DNA of 64,000 nucleotides from Chakrabartia godavariana (GCA_005518185.1 RKSN01000002.1:788452-852451), one strand, 5' to 3'. Positions 16,643 through 24,378 are shown, counted from the stretch's first letter. Notes: generated from the letters alone by a model not told the origin. Numbers and translations: made by a program.

Positions 16643-16712
16643 ACGCTTCTGAAAAAAATTTGTGTTTTCTGAAAATCGCCGATCCCCAATCAAAGGGGCG
16701 CGACCGAGGAGT

Positions 16713-17195
16713 TCACGCGTCGGGCGAGACGGTCGCGTGTTTGCCCTCCATGTCGCGCTCGACATTCCGGCCCAGCAGCATCTTTGCGATCGACACGGGC
16801 GACATCTCACCGACCCAGATTTCGGCCGCGCCGATGTCCAGTCGCATGACACAGAGTTCGGGGTCGTCGCGGCCACCCTCATACCAGGCCGCGATCTGCG
16901 GCGACCAGAGCCGGTCAATCAGCGCGCGGTCACCTTCCTGTTCGAGCAGGCCGTCGAGGCGGGCAAAAAAATCCTGCTTGCGCGACATGATGCGCGCCAT
17001 CGCCGGGCCGCCCGCGCTGATGTCGTTGCTCCGCTTCGTGAAGATCCACACCGCATTGCGCGACCCTTCATCCGAATAGAGCGTCATGGGGACGTCGCCG
17101 CTGGCATCAGCGGTGCGGCCGACAAAGGCGAAACAATGCCCCTTCAACTCGTCCCACAGCATCTTGCGCAGGTCTTCATCCGAATAGCGTGTCAT
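16713..17195 (-). CDS. Pyridoxamine 5'-phosphate oxidase-like stress protein (flavin-binding split barrel)
   Basis: A 160-residue protein of the general stress protein 26 type: DELKGHCFAFVGR, VPMTLYSDEGSRNAVWIFTKRSND, then WYEGGRDDPELCVMRLDIGAAEIWVG. These proteins bind FMN, FAD or F420 in a split beta-barrel and are linked to oxidative or general stress; they are not true PdxH enzymes. The start MTRYSDED has AAAGGAG at good spacing (ATG 17195); an upstream in-frame codon is rejected. The divergent neighbour is a Crp-type regulator with an EcfG-type promoter, but no such site faces this gene. Confidence 0.85.
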   Translation of the reverse strand: MTRYSDEDLRKMLWDELKGHCFAFVGRTADASGDVPMTLYSDEGSRNAVWIFTKRSNDISAGGPAMARIMSRKQDFFARLDGLLEQEGDRALIDRLWSPQIAAWYEGGRDDPELCVMRLDIGAAEIWVGEMSPVSIAKMLLGRNVERDMEGKHATVSPDA

Positions 17196-17269
17196 CGGCC
17201 TTTCTCCTTTGCGGCGATAACCCCGATGCACGGCAATTGGTCCGGCGCGCCTGTGCATATGCCCCTAAG

Positions 17270-17294
17270 GGAACGTTCGTCCCCGTCGCGTGTT
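17270..17294 (+). promoter_or_regulatory. EcfG-type promoter of the Crp-type gene at 17326
   Basis: GGAAC-N16-TGTT on the plus strand, the same -10 form as seen at phyR and nepR. Confidence 0.65.
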
Positions 17295-17325
17295 CTCTCG
17301 GCGAAAAGAGAAGGGGAATCACGTC

Positions 17326-18060
17326 GTGCTCCAAGACGCCTTTCAGACCCGCGAAAGCTGGGCACCGCCTGTCATGTCTGCCGGCTATGCCGACCGGATG
17401 CCGGGCGTTTTATCCAATCTGCGCCAGCATCAACATCTGGCGCGTGGCGGCGAACGACCTGAACATCTGCTGCAGATCCTGCACGGATGGGCCGGGCGTT
17501 ATCGGCTGCTGTCCGACGGGCGCCGGCAGATCACCGGCCTCTACCTCCCGGGCGATCTGTGCGATCCGTGCTGGCTCGACGGCGGTCGCAGCGTCCAGTC
17601 GGTGGTCGCCCTGACGCCCATTCAGGCCAGTCGCGCGCCCCGCCGCGAGATGGAAACGCAGGCAGCCGTGGATGCCAGCCTTATGAAGGCCATGTGGCGT
17701 CAGGCGCAGTTTTCGCAACAGGTGCAGGCCGAATGGCTGGTCAACCTCGGGCGCAAGAACGCGATCGAGCGCCTGTCACATCTGCTGTGCGAACTCTACA
17801 CGCGCCTGTCACTGGCGGGTGCTGCACATGGGCCGAGCTGCGACATGCCGCTGACGCAGCTCGACCTTGCCGATATCGCCGGGCTGACGCCGGTCCACGT
17901 CAACCGCACGTTGCAGGAAATGCGCGCCATGCGGCTCATCGAACTGCAGTCCCGCCGCCTTACAATCCTCGATTGGGAAGCGCTGCGCCGGATCGCATGG
18001 TTCGACCCGACCTATCTCTCGACGCGTGGATCACGGGAGAATTACCAAGCCGCAGCCTGA
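17326..18060 (+). CDS. Crp/Fnr family transcription regulator
   Basis: A 244-residue regulator with an N-terminal cyclic-nucleotide-like barrel (LLQILHGWAGRYRLLSDGRRQITGLYLPGDLCDP) and a C-terminal winged helix (LTQLDLADIAGLTPVHVNRTLQEMRAMRLIELQSRRLTILD). No Fnr-type N-terminal cysteine cluster is present, and the barrel lacks the Arg-Ser phosphate cassette of cAMP-binding Crp, so the ligand is unknown. The start is set as GTG at 17326, after AAGGGGA and downstream of the EcfG-type promoter; ATG 17374 is an alternative. A hairpin terminator follows. Confidence 0.82.
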   Translation: MLQDAFQTRESWAPPVMSAGYADRMPGVLSNLRQHQHLARGGERPEHLLQILHGWAGRYRLLSDGRRQITGLYLPGDLCDPCWLDGGRSVQSVVALTPIQASRAPRREMETQAAVDASLMKAMWRQAQFSQQVQAEWLVNLGRKNAIERLSHLLCELYTRLSLAGAAHGPSCDMPLTQLDLADIAGLTPVHVNRTLQEMRAMRLIELQSRRLTILDWEALRRIAWFDPTYLSTRGSRENYQAAA

Positions 18061-18080
18061 TGCAGGCAACACCACATGAC

Positions 18081-18110
18081 GGGCCGACCTTTCGCAGGTC
18101 GGCCCTTCTC
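18081..18110. terminator. Bidirectional terminator between crp-type and hemerythrin genes
   Basis: Perfect 10-nt-arm hairpin (GGGCCGACCT / AGGTCGGCCC) with loop TTCGC, followed on the plus strand by TTCTCTGT. It serves the two convergent genes. Confidence 0.75.
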
Positions 18111-18115
18111 TGTGT

Positions 18116-18610
18116 TCAGCTGACTGCTTCCATCTTGGGCGGCGGCAACGTGCCCTCATCGGCCATCGCCATCAGGTCCGCCTTGCGCGCCGACATCTGT
18201 TCGCCAAGCGCGTTCAGATCGACCCCAGCCTTGCGGGCCTGCGCAAACATGGAATCGCGCTGCTTTTCCTCTTCCTTCACGTGATGCTCGATCTGTTCCT
18301 GAAGGACCGTCACCTTGGCCTTGTAAAACGCCTCGTCGGGCTCGGCATCCCGCAGTGCCAGCAGAAGCATCTTGGCCCCGTCATGCTCCACATAGGCCTC
18401 ATTGAGCAGGTCGTCCTCGATCTGCCCGCGCAGGGCCGGATAGAAGATTTCCTCCTCGATCATCGTGTGCACCGTCAGTTCGTCACACAGTTGCGCGACG
18501 ATCTTTTGCTGGGCCGCAGCCCCGCGTGCCTTCTCAAACTTCTCGAACAACATTTCGACCTTGCGGTGATCTTCCGTCAGCAAGTCGATCGCAGATTGTG
18601 CCTTAGCCAT
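18116..18610 (-). CDS. Hemerythrin domain-containing protein
   Basis: A 164-residue protein with the hemerythrin ligand pattern: LLTEDHRKVEMLF, VHTMIEEEIFYPAL, YVEHDGAKMLL and EQIEHHVKEEEKQRDSMF, which provides the His and Glu ligands for a di-iron site in a four-helix bundle. Roles in the family include oxygen or peroxide sensing and protection of iron pools. ATG 18610 has a GGAAGGAGG site. An EcfG-type promoter precedes it, divergent from that of the 18710 gene. A second hemerythrin lies at 26380-26985. Confidence 0.92.
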   Translation of the reverse strand: MAKAQSAIDLLTEDHRKVEMLFEKFEKARGAAAQQKIVAQLCDELTVHTMIEEEIFYPALRGQIEDDLLNEAYVEHDGAKMLLLALRDAEPDEAFYKAKVTVLQEQIEHHVKEEEKQRDSMFAQARKAGVDLNALGEQMSARKADLMAMADEGTLPPPKMEAVS

Positions 18611-18637
18611 AGATGGCCTCCTTCCATGATCAACACC

Positions 18638-18663
18638 AACCGCTCATGGCGCGCGACAGTTCC
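18638..18663 (-). promoter_or_regulatory. EcfG-type promoter of the 18610 hemerythrin gene
   Basis: Minus strand reads GGAAC-N17-GGTT, about 28 nt before the ATG. Confidence 0.72.
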
Positions 18664-18676
18664 GTGAAAGCGGACC

Positions 18677-18701
18677 GGAACTTCAAAATGAATTGCTGGT
18701 T
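18677..18701 (+). promoter_or_regulatory. EcfG-type promoter of the 18710 gene, predicted leaderless
   Basis: GGAAC-N16-GGTT on the plus strand. The -10 element ends 8 nt before the ATG at 18710, so transcription would start at or next to the start codon. Confidence 0.68.
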
Positions 18702-18709
18702 CTTTCGCC

Positions 18710-19210
18710 ATGAAGGACCAGGGCAGCATCGCCAGCCTCATCGGCGAAGATCGCGCGTTTCAGGAGGCCTATTGGTCGTTTCAGCGCGGCGCATGGGCAC
18801 TCTTTGCGCTGCTGATCACGGTCGCGTTGCTGGGTGGCGCAGGAGGCGCAGGCCCCTTCGCGCGTCAGACCATCCAGGCGGGCAGCGCGGTGATCGATGC
18901 CCCACGCGTCATGCGGTGGGCCGCAAATGACCGCATTTCGATACGGCATGCGGTGGCCCCGCGCGAAAGCATCGAAATTGTCCTTTCACCCGCGTTCAAC
19001 GACGCCCTGCAGCTGGACACCATTTCGCCCCAGCCGTTCCAGTCGGCGGCGACGCGTGCGGGGACGAGTTACTGGTTCTTTCTGGAGCCGGGCGCCCGGT
19101 CCGACATCGTCTTCGACGTCAAGCCGCTAAAGCCGACCCTGCGATTTACCGGGACGGTGACCGTCGGTCAGGCACCACCCGTGCCGCTGACCTTCACCAT
19201 TCTACCTTAG
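18710..19210 (+). CDS. Single-pass membrane protein of unknown function
   Basis: A 166-residue protein with a cytoplasmic N-terminus of about 25 residues, one membrane segment (WALFALLITVALLGGAGGAG), and a beta-rich outer domain ending in LTFTILP. No family is recognised. The start ATG lies 8 nt after an EcfG -10 element, with no ribosome binding site, which suggests a leaderless mRNA. A DUF421 gene follows after 9 nt, so the pair probably forms an operon and may act together in the envelope during stress. Confidence 0.75.
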   Translation: MKDQGSIASLIGEDRAFQEAYWSFQRGAWALFALLITVALLGGAGGAGPFARQTIQAGSAVIDAPRVMRWAANDRISIRHAVAPRESIEIVLSPAFNDALQLDTISPQPFQSAATRAGTSYWFFLEPGARSDIVFDVKPLKPTLRFTGTVTVGQAPPVPLTFTILP

Positions 19211-19219
19211 GAGCTCGCA

Positions 19220-19672
19220 ATGGACATGGTTGCCCGCGCGGCCTCAATCTACCTTGTGCTCCTCGTCATTCTGAGGATCTCCGGCCGCCGATCGGTCGCA
19301 CAGCTGACGCCTTTCGACCTTGTCCTACTGCTGATCATTTCGGAAACCACGCAGCAGGCGCTGCTCGGGGAAGATTTCTCGATCACCAACGCCATCATTG
19401 TGATGATCACGCTGTTCGGAGTGGACCTCCTTCTCGCCTGGTTCAAGCGACGCTGGCCGACGGTTGCCAAGCTCGTCGATGGCGGGCCGACATTGCTGGT
19501 CGATCGCGGCAAGCCCGACTTCCATGCCCTGCGCCGGTCTCGGCTGGACATTGCCGATATACTCGCCGCCGCCCGGACCGAGCAGGGCCTGATGCGGCTC
19601 AGTGAGATCGACTTTGCCGTCCTTGAAGCCGACGGCCAAGTCAGCATCATTCCAAAACAAAAGACGTCGTGA
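19220..19672 (+). CDS. DUF421 (YetF-like) membrane protein
   Basis: A 150-residue protein with two to three N-terminal membrane segments (AASIYLVLLVILRISG, AIIVMITLFGVDLLLAW) and a C-terminal soluble YetF domain (GPTLLVDRGKPDFHALRRSRLD...LMRLSEIDFAVLEADGQVSII). The usual family signature RxxGRRSxxQLTPFDxVxLLxI is present. YetF proteins are linked to spore or stress physiology; the biochemical role is unknown. It is co-directional with the 18710 gene, and a long inverted repeat follows. Confidence 0.85.
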   Translation: MDMVARAASIYLVLLVILRISGRRSVAQLTPFDLVLLLIISETTQQALLGEDFSITNAIIVMITLFGVDLLLAWFKRRWPTVAKLVDGGPTLLVDRGKPDFHALRRSRLDIADILAAARTEQGLMRLSEIDFAVLEADGQVSIIPKQKTS

Positions 19673-19680
19673 AGGCAGGC

Positions 19681-19733
19681 CTATCGCGCTCCGGAAGGAG
19701 AGGAGCGGGTGGGCATATTCCGGAACGCGATAG
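19681..19733. repeat. Long imperfect inverted repeat after the DUF421 gene
   Basis: Arms of 16 nt (19681-19696 and 19718-19733, one mismatch) around a 21-nt loop. There is no T-run behind it, so it may be a terminator without U-tract, a 3' stability hairpin or a protein-binding site. Confidence 0.45.
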
Positions 19734-19865
19734 ACCCTACCCGAGCAACCTACAGGCCCCTGCAAGGTTCCTGCCTCGACCCGGATCGGTCTTGCAGGAT
19801 GGGCATTCCGTCGACCGACTGACGGGTCCGTCGGACTGTCGGGTTTCCACCGCGCCCAATGTGCA

Positions 19866-19902
19866 GGGAACGCGGCTGGCTGTCCCGATCAGCCGCGTTC
19901 CC
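19866..19902 (-). terminator. Hairpin downstream of the 20240 gene
   Basis: Perfect 13-nt-arm inverted repeat (GGGAACGCGGCTG / CAGCCGCGTTCCC) starting 8 nt after the stop of the minus-strand gene. It lacks a T-run, so termination efficiency is uncertain. Confidence 0.5.
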
Positions 19903-19910
19903 AACCCTTG

Positions 19911-20240
19911 CTATTCGTTGTCGGGAGGACCCTTGTCGGCGCCCGCGCCGGGCAGCGTGGCCTTGCTGCCTGCCCGTCCCTCTGAGCGGCCCTTGTCGCC
20001 CTGGGGCGGGCCGCCCGCCTCAGACTTGGGCACCGGCGACTGTCCTGCGTACCGGCTTTGCCCGCCGCCATAGGCGGTCTCCCCAAAATGCGTGCGATAG
20101 CCCGCGCGATCCTTCGACATGGGCCCTCCGCGCGCCTCCGGTGTGGGCGCGTCGCGTGCGCCGTCCGGGCGGGTTCGCTCGTTTTGAGCCCCTGCCACCG
20201 GCTGCTCGTCTCTGCCTGAGGAAGTCCGCTTGTCGTTCAT
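19911..20240 (-). CDS. Low-complexity hydrophilic stress protein
   Basis: A 109-residue Gly/Pro/Asp/Arg-rich protein with no hydrophobic core, probably disordered. Segments such as GYRTHFGETAYGGGQSRYAGQ and GGPPQGDKGRSEGRAGSK recall hydrophilin-like desiccation proteins, but no family is recognised. The start ATG has GAGGTGG upstream. It lies behind a perfect EcfG-type promoter that is divergent from the one of the 20355 gene. Coding status is inferred from the promoter, ribosome site and downstream hairpin. Confidence 0.68.
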   Translation of the reverse strand: MNDKRTSSGRDEQPVAGAQNERTRPDGARDAPTPEARGGPMSKDRAGYRTHFGETAYGGGQSRYAGQSPVPKSEAGGPPQGDKGRSEGRAGSKATLPGAGADKGPPDNE

Positions 20241-20268
20241 CAAAACCACCTCATGCCGGGGCGAGAAA

Positions 20269-20293
20269 AACGAAGCGCACGGGACAATGTTCC
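20269..20293 (-). promoter_or_regulatory. EcfG-type promoter of the 20240 gene
   Basis: Minus strand reads GGAAC-N16-CGTT, a perfect match, 28 nt before the ATG. Confidence 0.75.
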
Positions 20294-20304
20294 GGCCACG
20301 GTGG

Positions 20305-20330
20305 GGAACCCTCCCCGCATTGACCGCGTT
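20305..20330 (+). promoter_or_regulatory. EcfG-type promoter of the 20355 gene
   Basis: GGAAC-N17-CGTT, a perfect match, 24 nt before the ATG. Its -35 lies only 11 nt from the -35 of the divergent promoter. Confidence 0.75.
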
Positions 20331-20354
20331 CACTTGCCGAAAAGGAGAACAGAA

Positions 20355-20708
20355 ATGTCGAGCACGCAGACAAAAGCCAAGGACAGCAAGAAGAGCCGCA
20401 AGCCCAATGGCCAAAGTGAAGACACCCTTTTCGGCATGACTCCGCAGACGATGAAGACGCTCGGCACCATCACGCTGGCCGCCGCGACCATCACAAGCGC
20501 TGCTGTCTATGCCTGGCGCCGGATGCGCGAAGAGGCCGAGGGACCGGCCCATTCGGCGGCCTTTGCACATGGCGAGATCGAACCCGGCAACTTTGATCAG
20601 ACCCGCTCTGCCGGACCCGAAGGCATGCGGGACACGCCCGTCCAGTGGGACAAGATTGATCAGGCGGCTGATGAATCCTTTCCGGCAAGCGACCCGCCCA
20701 GCTTTTGA
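20355..20708 (+). CDS. Small stress protein with one membrane segment and DESFPASDPP tail
   Basis: A 117-residue protein: Lys-rich N-terminus, one hydrophobic segment (LGTITLAAATITSAAVYAW, about residues 36-54) and a hydrophilic C-terminus ending IDQAADESFPASDPPSF. The DESFPASDPP tail recurs in small alphaproteobacterial proteins of unknown function. A good ribosome site (AAAGGAG) precedes ATG 20355. The EcfG-type promoter marks it as a general stress response target. Confidence 0.8.
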   Translation: MSSTQTKAKDSKKSRKPNGQSEDTLFGMTPQTMKTLGTITLAAATITSAAVYAWRRMREEAEGPAHSAAFAHGEIEPGNFDQTRSAGPEGMRDTPVQWDKIDQAADESFPASDPPSF

Positions 20709-20814
20709 GGCGTGCAGCCGTCGACAGCGTCCCTTCGCCGCTGCATGACCCGGCAGGATGTTCGAGCCTTGCGGCTCGGACACATCCGACAGAAGGGACG
20801 TATACGCCTGAACC

Positions 20815-21327
20815 ATGGCGAATGAATCGACAGACCGGTGCTTTGCGCCCGTCGTGGACGCAGGGACACGCGTCCTCATCCTGGGGAGTCTGCCGGGCCA
20901 GCGGTCGCTATCGGCCGGCCAATATTATGCGCATCCAAAGAACCAGTTCTGGCGGCTGATCGGTGCGGTCATCGGGGCAGACGTCCATGCGCGGCCCTAT
21001 GCCAGTCGGCTCACGACGCTTCGCGCACACGGCGTCGGGCTTTGGGATAGTGTGGCAGAGGCGCGCCGCCCCGGCAGCCTCGACAGCGCGCTGCGCGACA
21101 TTGCCGCCAATGATCTGGGTGCGCTGGTCGCGTCCTTGCCCGGGCTCCGCCTGATCGCCTTCAACGGGCAGAAGGCACATGACATCGGGATGCGCACGTT
21201 CCGCCATCTCGACCCTGTGGCGACGGCTGCATTGCCATCAAGCAGCCCGGCCTACACCTTGGCATTCGACCAGAAAGCAGTCGCGTGGTGCGCCGCGCTT
21301 CGGCCTGCAATCGGCGTCACTGATTAG
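20815..21327 (+). CDS. DNA-deoxyinosine (hypoxanthine-DNA) glycosylase, uracil-DNA glycosylase superfamily
   Basis: A 170-residue protein with the family 6 motifs LILGSLPGQRSLSAGQYYAH, PKNQFWRLIGAV, LIAFNGQKAHDIG and the terminal LPSSSPAYT. Members remove hypoxanthine (deaminated adenine) from DNA; the Asn in the first motif of classical uracil glycosylases is replaced in this branch. It is a stand-alone repair gene within the stress region, but no EcfG-type site was found in front of it. Length is normal. Confidence 0.88.
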   Translation: MANESTDRCFAPVVDAGTRVLILGSLPGQRSLSAGQYYAHPKNQFWRLIGAVIGADVHARPYASRLTTLRAHGVGLWDSVAEARRPGSLDSALRDIAANDLGALVASLPGLRLIAFNGQKAHDIGMRTFRHLDPVATAALPSSSPAYTLAFDQKAVAWCAALRPAIGVTD

Positions 21328-21384
21328 CCAGACCGACCCCTGTTGCGTTCCGGCAACATGGGCACAAGTTCATGCAATCCACGC

Positions 21385-21410
21385 GGAACCGGCGACCCCC
21401 GGGCGTCGTT
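21385..21410 (+). promoter_or_regulatory. EcfG-type promoter of the SemiSWEET gene
   Basis: GGAAC-N17-CGTT, perfect consensus, 28 nt before ATG 21439. Confidence 0.75.
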
Positions 21411-21438
21411 TTGTTCGGTGGAAAGGCAATGTCCATTC

Positions 21439-21774
21439 ATGCAAGGCGAGGATGTCACCCAGATGGTCGGCGCGATGGCCGCCATCTTATCGACGGCCAG
21501 CTTCGCGCCACAGGCGTGGAAAGTGATCTGGACGCGCGACGTCGAAGGGTTGTCGTCCGGCATGTACATGCTGACCGTCTCGGCATTCGCGCTGTGGCTC
21601 GGTTACGGCATCTTGCGCGCCGATTGGGCGCTGATGCTGCCCAATGGGCTCTGCCTTATCCTCTCGGCGTTCATTCTGGTGATGACCGTCGTGTCGCAGC
21701 GAACACGCGTGCGCATCGCGGAAAAGATCGAAGATGGCCTTCAAAAAGGAATGAGTGCCAAACATGGCGAATGA
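21439..21774 (+). CDS. SemiSWEET-type sugar transporter
   Basis: A 111-residue protein with three membrane helices forming one triple-helix bundle: MVGAMAAILSTASFAPQAWKVI, SGMYMLTVSAFALWLGYGILR and LPNGLCLILSAFILVMTVV. The PQ motif (FAPQ) and the LPN motif are both present. Two copies would dimerise to carry sugar across the inner membrane. ATG 21439 lies downstream of the EcfG promoter; ATG 21463 is also possible. The response regulator gene starts before its stop codon, so both probably share one mRNA. Confidence 0.85.
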   Translation: MQGEDVTQMVGAMAAILSTASFAPQAWKVIWTRDVEGLSSGMYMLTVSAFALWLGYGILRADWALMLPNGLCLILSAFILVMTVVSQRTRVRIAEKIEDGLQKGMSAKHGE

Positions 21775-22123
21775 TACTGATATTCTGGTTGTCGACGACG
21801 ATCCCTTGTTGCGGCTCGGCATGGTCTGCATGCTGCGTGACATGGGCTATCAGGCGATCGCCGCGCAGGACCCGATGCGTGCTTTGCCTATGGTTCATCA
21901 GGGAATCGGCGTCGATCTGCTGATCACCGATTACAGCATGCCCGGGATGACCGGTGTCGAACTGGCGCACAGGATGGTGCGGGCGCGTCCGGGGCTGCAC
22001 GTTCTGATCATGACTGGCCACCAGAAGCTGCCCGATGAGCTGGACCCGGAATGGCGCAAGCTGACCAAGCCCTTCACCGAGTCCGACCTGCGCCGCGAAA
22101 TCGAGGCCATGTCGCTAAGCTGA
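21764..22123 (+). CDS. Single-domain response regulator
   Basis: A 119-residue receiver domain: acidic pair ILVVDDDPLL, phospho-acceptor Asp in LLITDYSMPGMTG, Thr in VLIMTGHQ and Lys in RKLTKPF. It has no output domain. It lacks the FATGUY-type motif of the SdrG proteins that act in sphingomonad stress signalling, yet it is next to phyP (convergent, 9-nt overlap) and shares the EcfG-driven transcript with SemiSWEET. It could be a phosphate sink or relay for the locus (inference). GTG 21755 is an alternative start. Confidence 0.85.
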   Translation: MANDTDILVVDDDPLLRLGMVCMLRDMGYQAIAAQDPMRALPMVHQGIGVDLLITDYSMPGMTGVELAHRMVRARPGLHVLIMTGHQKLPDELDPEWRKLTKPFTESDLRREIEAMSLS

Positions 22124-23806
22124 CGCCAGCACCTCGGCACAGGGAAAACGGACCGACACGGTGCGTCCGCCGCCCGTGGTCTCAGACACCGACAACTGCC
22201 CTTCGAGCTGTGCTGTCAGCGCCTGCATGAGGTCGAGACCCATGCCAGCGGCGCCTTCCCCACCGACCGCCCCGATCCCATCATCCGAGACGGAGAGCAG
22301 CCCGTCCTGCCCTTCACGGACCAGCGTCACATCAATCCGGCCGGTTCGATCCCGGGGAAAGCCGTGGCGGTAGGCGTTGGTGACGGCTTCGACCACGATC
22401 AATGCCGCCGAAACTGCCTGATCGCCTGAAATCACGCCGAGGCTGGAGTGGCAATGCGTCGAGATCTGCGTCGACTGGTAGTTGGAGTGGATCTGCGTGC
22501 ACAGCTCGGTGAAGAGCCGCGCGGTGTCCACCGCGCCGCGTTCACTTTCATCGAGTTCGTAGACCAGCCGCTGAACGAGCGCGAGTGCGCCGACGCGCAA
22601 GCGCGTCTGGGTCATCAGCCGACGCGCCTCGGGATCGGACAGGCGCGACGCCTGCAGACTGACGAGGCTGGTGATCATCTGGAGGTTGTTCTTGACCCGG
22701 TGGTTCACCTCCCGCGCCATCGCGTCCTTGGCGGCAAGCGCACTGCGCAGCGCGTGATCGCGTCCGCTGACTGAACGGGCCATGTCATCGAGATCCTGCC
22801 CCAGCCGCTGCAACTCGACCGGGGCTGTCCGGAAGTCGTCGGGTTCTTCCCGATAGTCGCCCTCGGCCAGATGGCGCACGCGGCGCCCCGCCCGGCGGAG
22901 CCACCGGATCACAAACCGGTCGATCGAGAGCCACAGGGCAAAGCACGTCAGCAACATGGCGATCAACGGCAAGAGCAGACTGTAACGAAACTGTTCGCGC
23001 GAAAACGAGAAGGCCATGCTCTGCGGCTCTGCGTAAAAGACAAAGAGCTGGCCGTCATAAAGTGGCGCCGAGGCGTAGATCCACGTCGCCCCATCCCGCC
23101 CCTTTGCCACGGCCGCCCGCCGATCCGACGCGCGCAGGTTGATACCGCCAAGTGCTGACGGCCCGGACGAAGTGAGGATGTTACCCGACGCATCCGCAAT
23201 CCCAACTAGCGCGCGCGGCGACAGCCGCCGTTCGACGAGCGAGCGTTCAATCCACGAGAGATCGATGGCCGCTGTGAGCGCCCCCTGCCAGGCGCCCGAC
23301 GCACCCAGGACCGGCTGTACCGCGACCAAGATACGGCGCGGGACAACGCGCCCATAAAGCGGCGCGCTGACGACGAAATGCCGGCTGCGTTCCGCCGCGT
23401 TCCACCAGGGCGCCTCTGCCCGCACGCCGCCCATGGTCGGCGCAATGGCGGAACATCTCAGCGCCCCGCCCGCGTCCCAGCGGACGAAGTTGACGATTGG
23501 CATCCGGCCTTCGACGCGGTCTTTCAGGATCGCGCTACACTGGGGCGTCATGTTGCGCACGCGATCGTCGCGCGCGATGGTTTCCAGAATGCGCCGCGCC
23601 ATCATGATCGGGTCGCGCTGTTCCAGTGCGGTCATCGACGCGGAGGCGACGAGCCGGTCTCCGATCATCCGGTGCAGGGTCTCCCGCACGGTCAGGCTCT
23701 GGTAGATGCTCAGAAGTGCGAAGGGGAGAAGCGCCGCCCCCACTGCCAGCAGAAGCGTCGCATTCAATGTCAGCCTGTTGCGCCGACCTGCCTTGGGCGA
23801 AATCAC
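22115..23806 (-). CDS. phyP: PhyP-type membrane sensor histidine kinase/phosphatase (HisKA_2)
   Basis: A 563-residue sensor with a membrane segment at about 15-36, a periplasmic sensing domain of about 240 residues, a second membrane segment (LLLPLIAMLLTCFALWLS), a HAMP-like linker, and a HisKA_2 box MAREVNHRVKNNLQMITSLVSLQ with an ATPase domain (VVEAVTNAYRHGF, GMGLDLMQALTAQL). In Sphingomonas the gene after ecfG encodes PhyP, which controls PhyR phosphorylation and mainly acts as a PhyR phosphatase. The 4-nt ATGA overlap with ecfG supports co-expression. The phospho-His is conserved. The name rests on locus position and architecture. Confidence 0.85.
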   Translation of the reverse strand: MISPKAGRRNRLTLNATLLLAVGAALLPFALLSIYQSLTVRETLHRMIGDRLVASASMTALEQRDPIMMARRILETIARDDRVRNMTPQCSAILKDRVEGRMPIVNFVRWDAGGALRCSAIAPTMGGVRAEAPWWNAAERSRHFVVSAPLYGRVVPRRILVAVQPVLGASGAWQGALTAAIDLSWIERSLVERRLSPRALVGIADASGNILTSSGPSALGGINLRASDRRAAVAKGRDGATWIYASAPLYDGQLFVFYAEPQSMAFSFSREQFRYSLLLPLIAMLLTCFALWLSIDRFVIRWLRRAGRRVRHLAEGDYREEPDDFRTAPVELQRLGQDLDDMARSVSGRDHALRSALAAKDAMAREVNHRVKNNLQMITSLVSLQASRLSDPEARRLMTQTRLRVGALALVQRLVYELDESERGAVDTARLFTELCTQIHSNYQSTQISTHCHSSLGVISGDQAVSAALIVVEAVTNAYRHGFPRDRTGRIDVTLVREGQDGLLSVSDDGIGAVGGEGAAGMGLDLMQALTAQLEGQLSVSETTGGGRTVSVRFPCAEVLASA

Positions 23807-24378
23807 CGCGGTGTCGTGAGCACCGGTGCCCGAGGCTTCAGGGGATCCGCCTCGTCATCAAGTGCCGGCCCGTCGATCAGCGCAGCAAGCGCCACGCGCC
23901 CACGGGCCAGACGACTTTTGATCGTGCCAATGGCACAGCCCATGATTTCGGCAGCTTCCTCATAGGACACGCCATTGGCGCCGATGAGGAGAAGGACTTC
24001 GCGCTGTTCCGCCGGCAGCTTCAGCAAGGCGGCCTGCACGTCCTGAACGTTCAGTCCGTCATGCTGGGCAGGTGCGGCGACGAGCACACGCTCCGCCACC
24101 TCGGGGTCCCATGAGACCATGCGGGCGTTCTTGCGCAGCGTGGTGTAATAATGATTGCGCAGGATCATGAACATCCAGGCGCGGAAATTGGACCCCGCAG
24201 CATAGCTCTGCCGCGCAGCCCAAGCCCGCGTCATCGCATCCTGCACCATGTCATCAGCCATGTCCCGGTTGCCGCACAGGCCGCGCGCAAAAGCGCGCAA
24301 CGACGGAATGATCGCCACCAGCTGGTCGCGAAAGTCCTTATCGTCATGGGGGGCGGCTTTGGGCGCTTCCTCGGTCAT
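23803..24378 (-). CDS. ecfG: EcfG-type RNA polymerase sigma factor of the general stress response
   Basis: A 191-residue ECF sigma factor: region 2 (ARGLCGNRDMADDMVQDAMTRAW, then NFRAWMFMILRNHYYTTLRK) and region 4 (ALLKLPAEQREVLLLIGANGVSYEEAAEIMGCAIGTIKSRLARGR). The EcfG class directs transcription from GGAAC-N16/17-CGTT promoters; matching sites abound in this window. The gene follows nepR with an ATGA overlap and is followed by phyP with the same. It is autoregulated if the promoter at 24685-24709 works as predicted. Only the usual sequences are seen; no truncation. Confidence 0.95.
   Translation of the reverse strand: MTEEAPKAAPHDDKDFRDQLVAIIPSLRAFARGLCGNRDMADDMVQDAMTRAWAARQSYAAGSNFRAWMFMILRNHYYTTLRKNARMVSWDPEVAERVLVAAPAQHDGLNVQDVQAALLKLPAEQREVLLLIGANGVSYEEAAEIMGCAIGTIKSRLARGRVALAALIDGPALDDEADPLKPRAPVLTTPR

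Larger units (their letters stand above)
16364..16712. other. Intergenic region upstream of superoxide dismutase
   Basis: About 350 bases with no protein gene. On the minus strand it holds an EcfG-type promoter (16618-16642), three hairpins and a terminator-like element with eight T residues (16439-16477). It also has a run of ten G residues at 16570-16579. Its structure is described under the RNA candidate. Confidence 0.6.
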
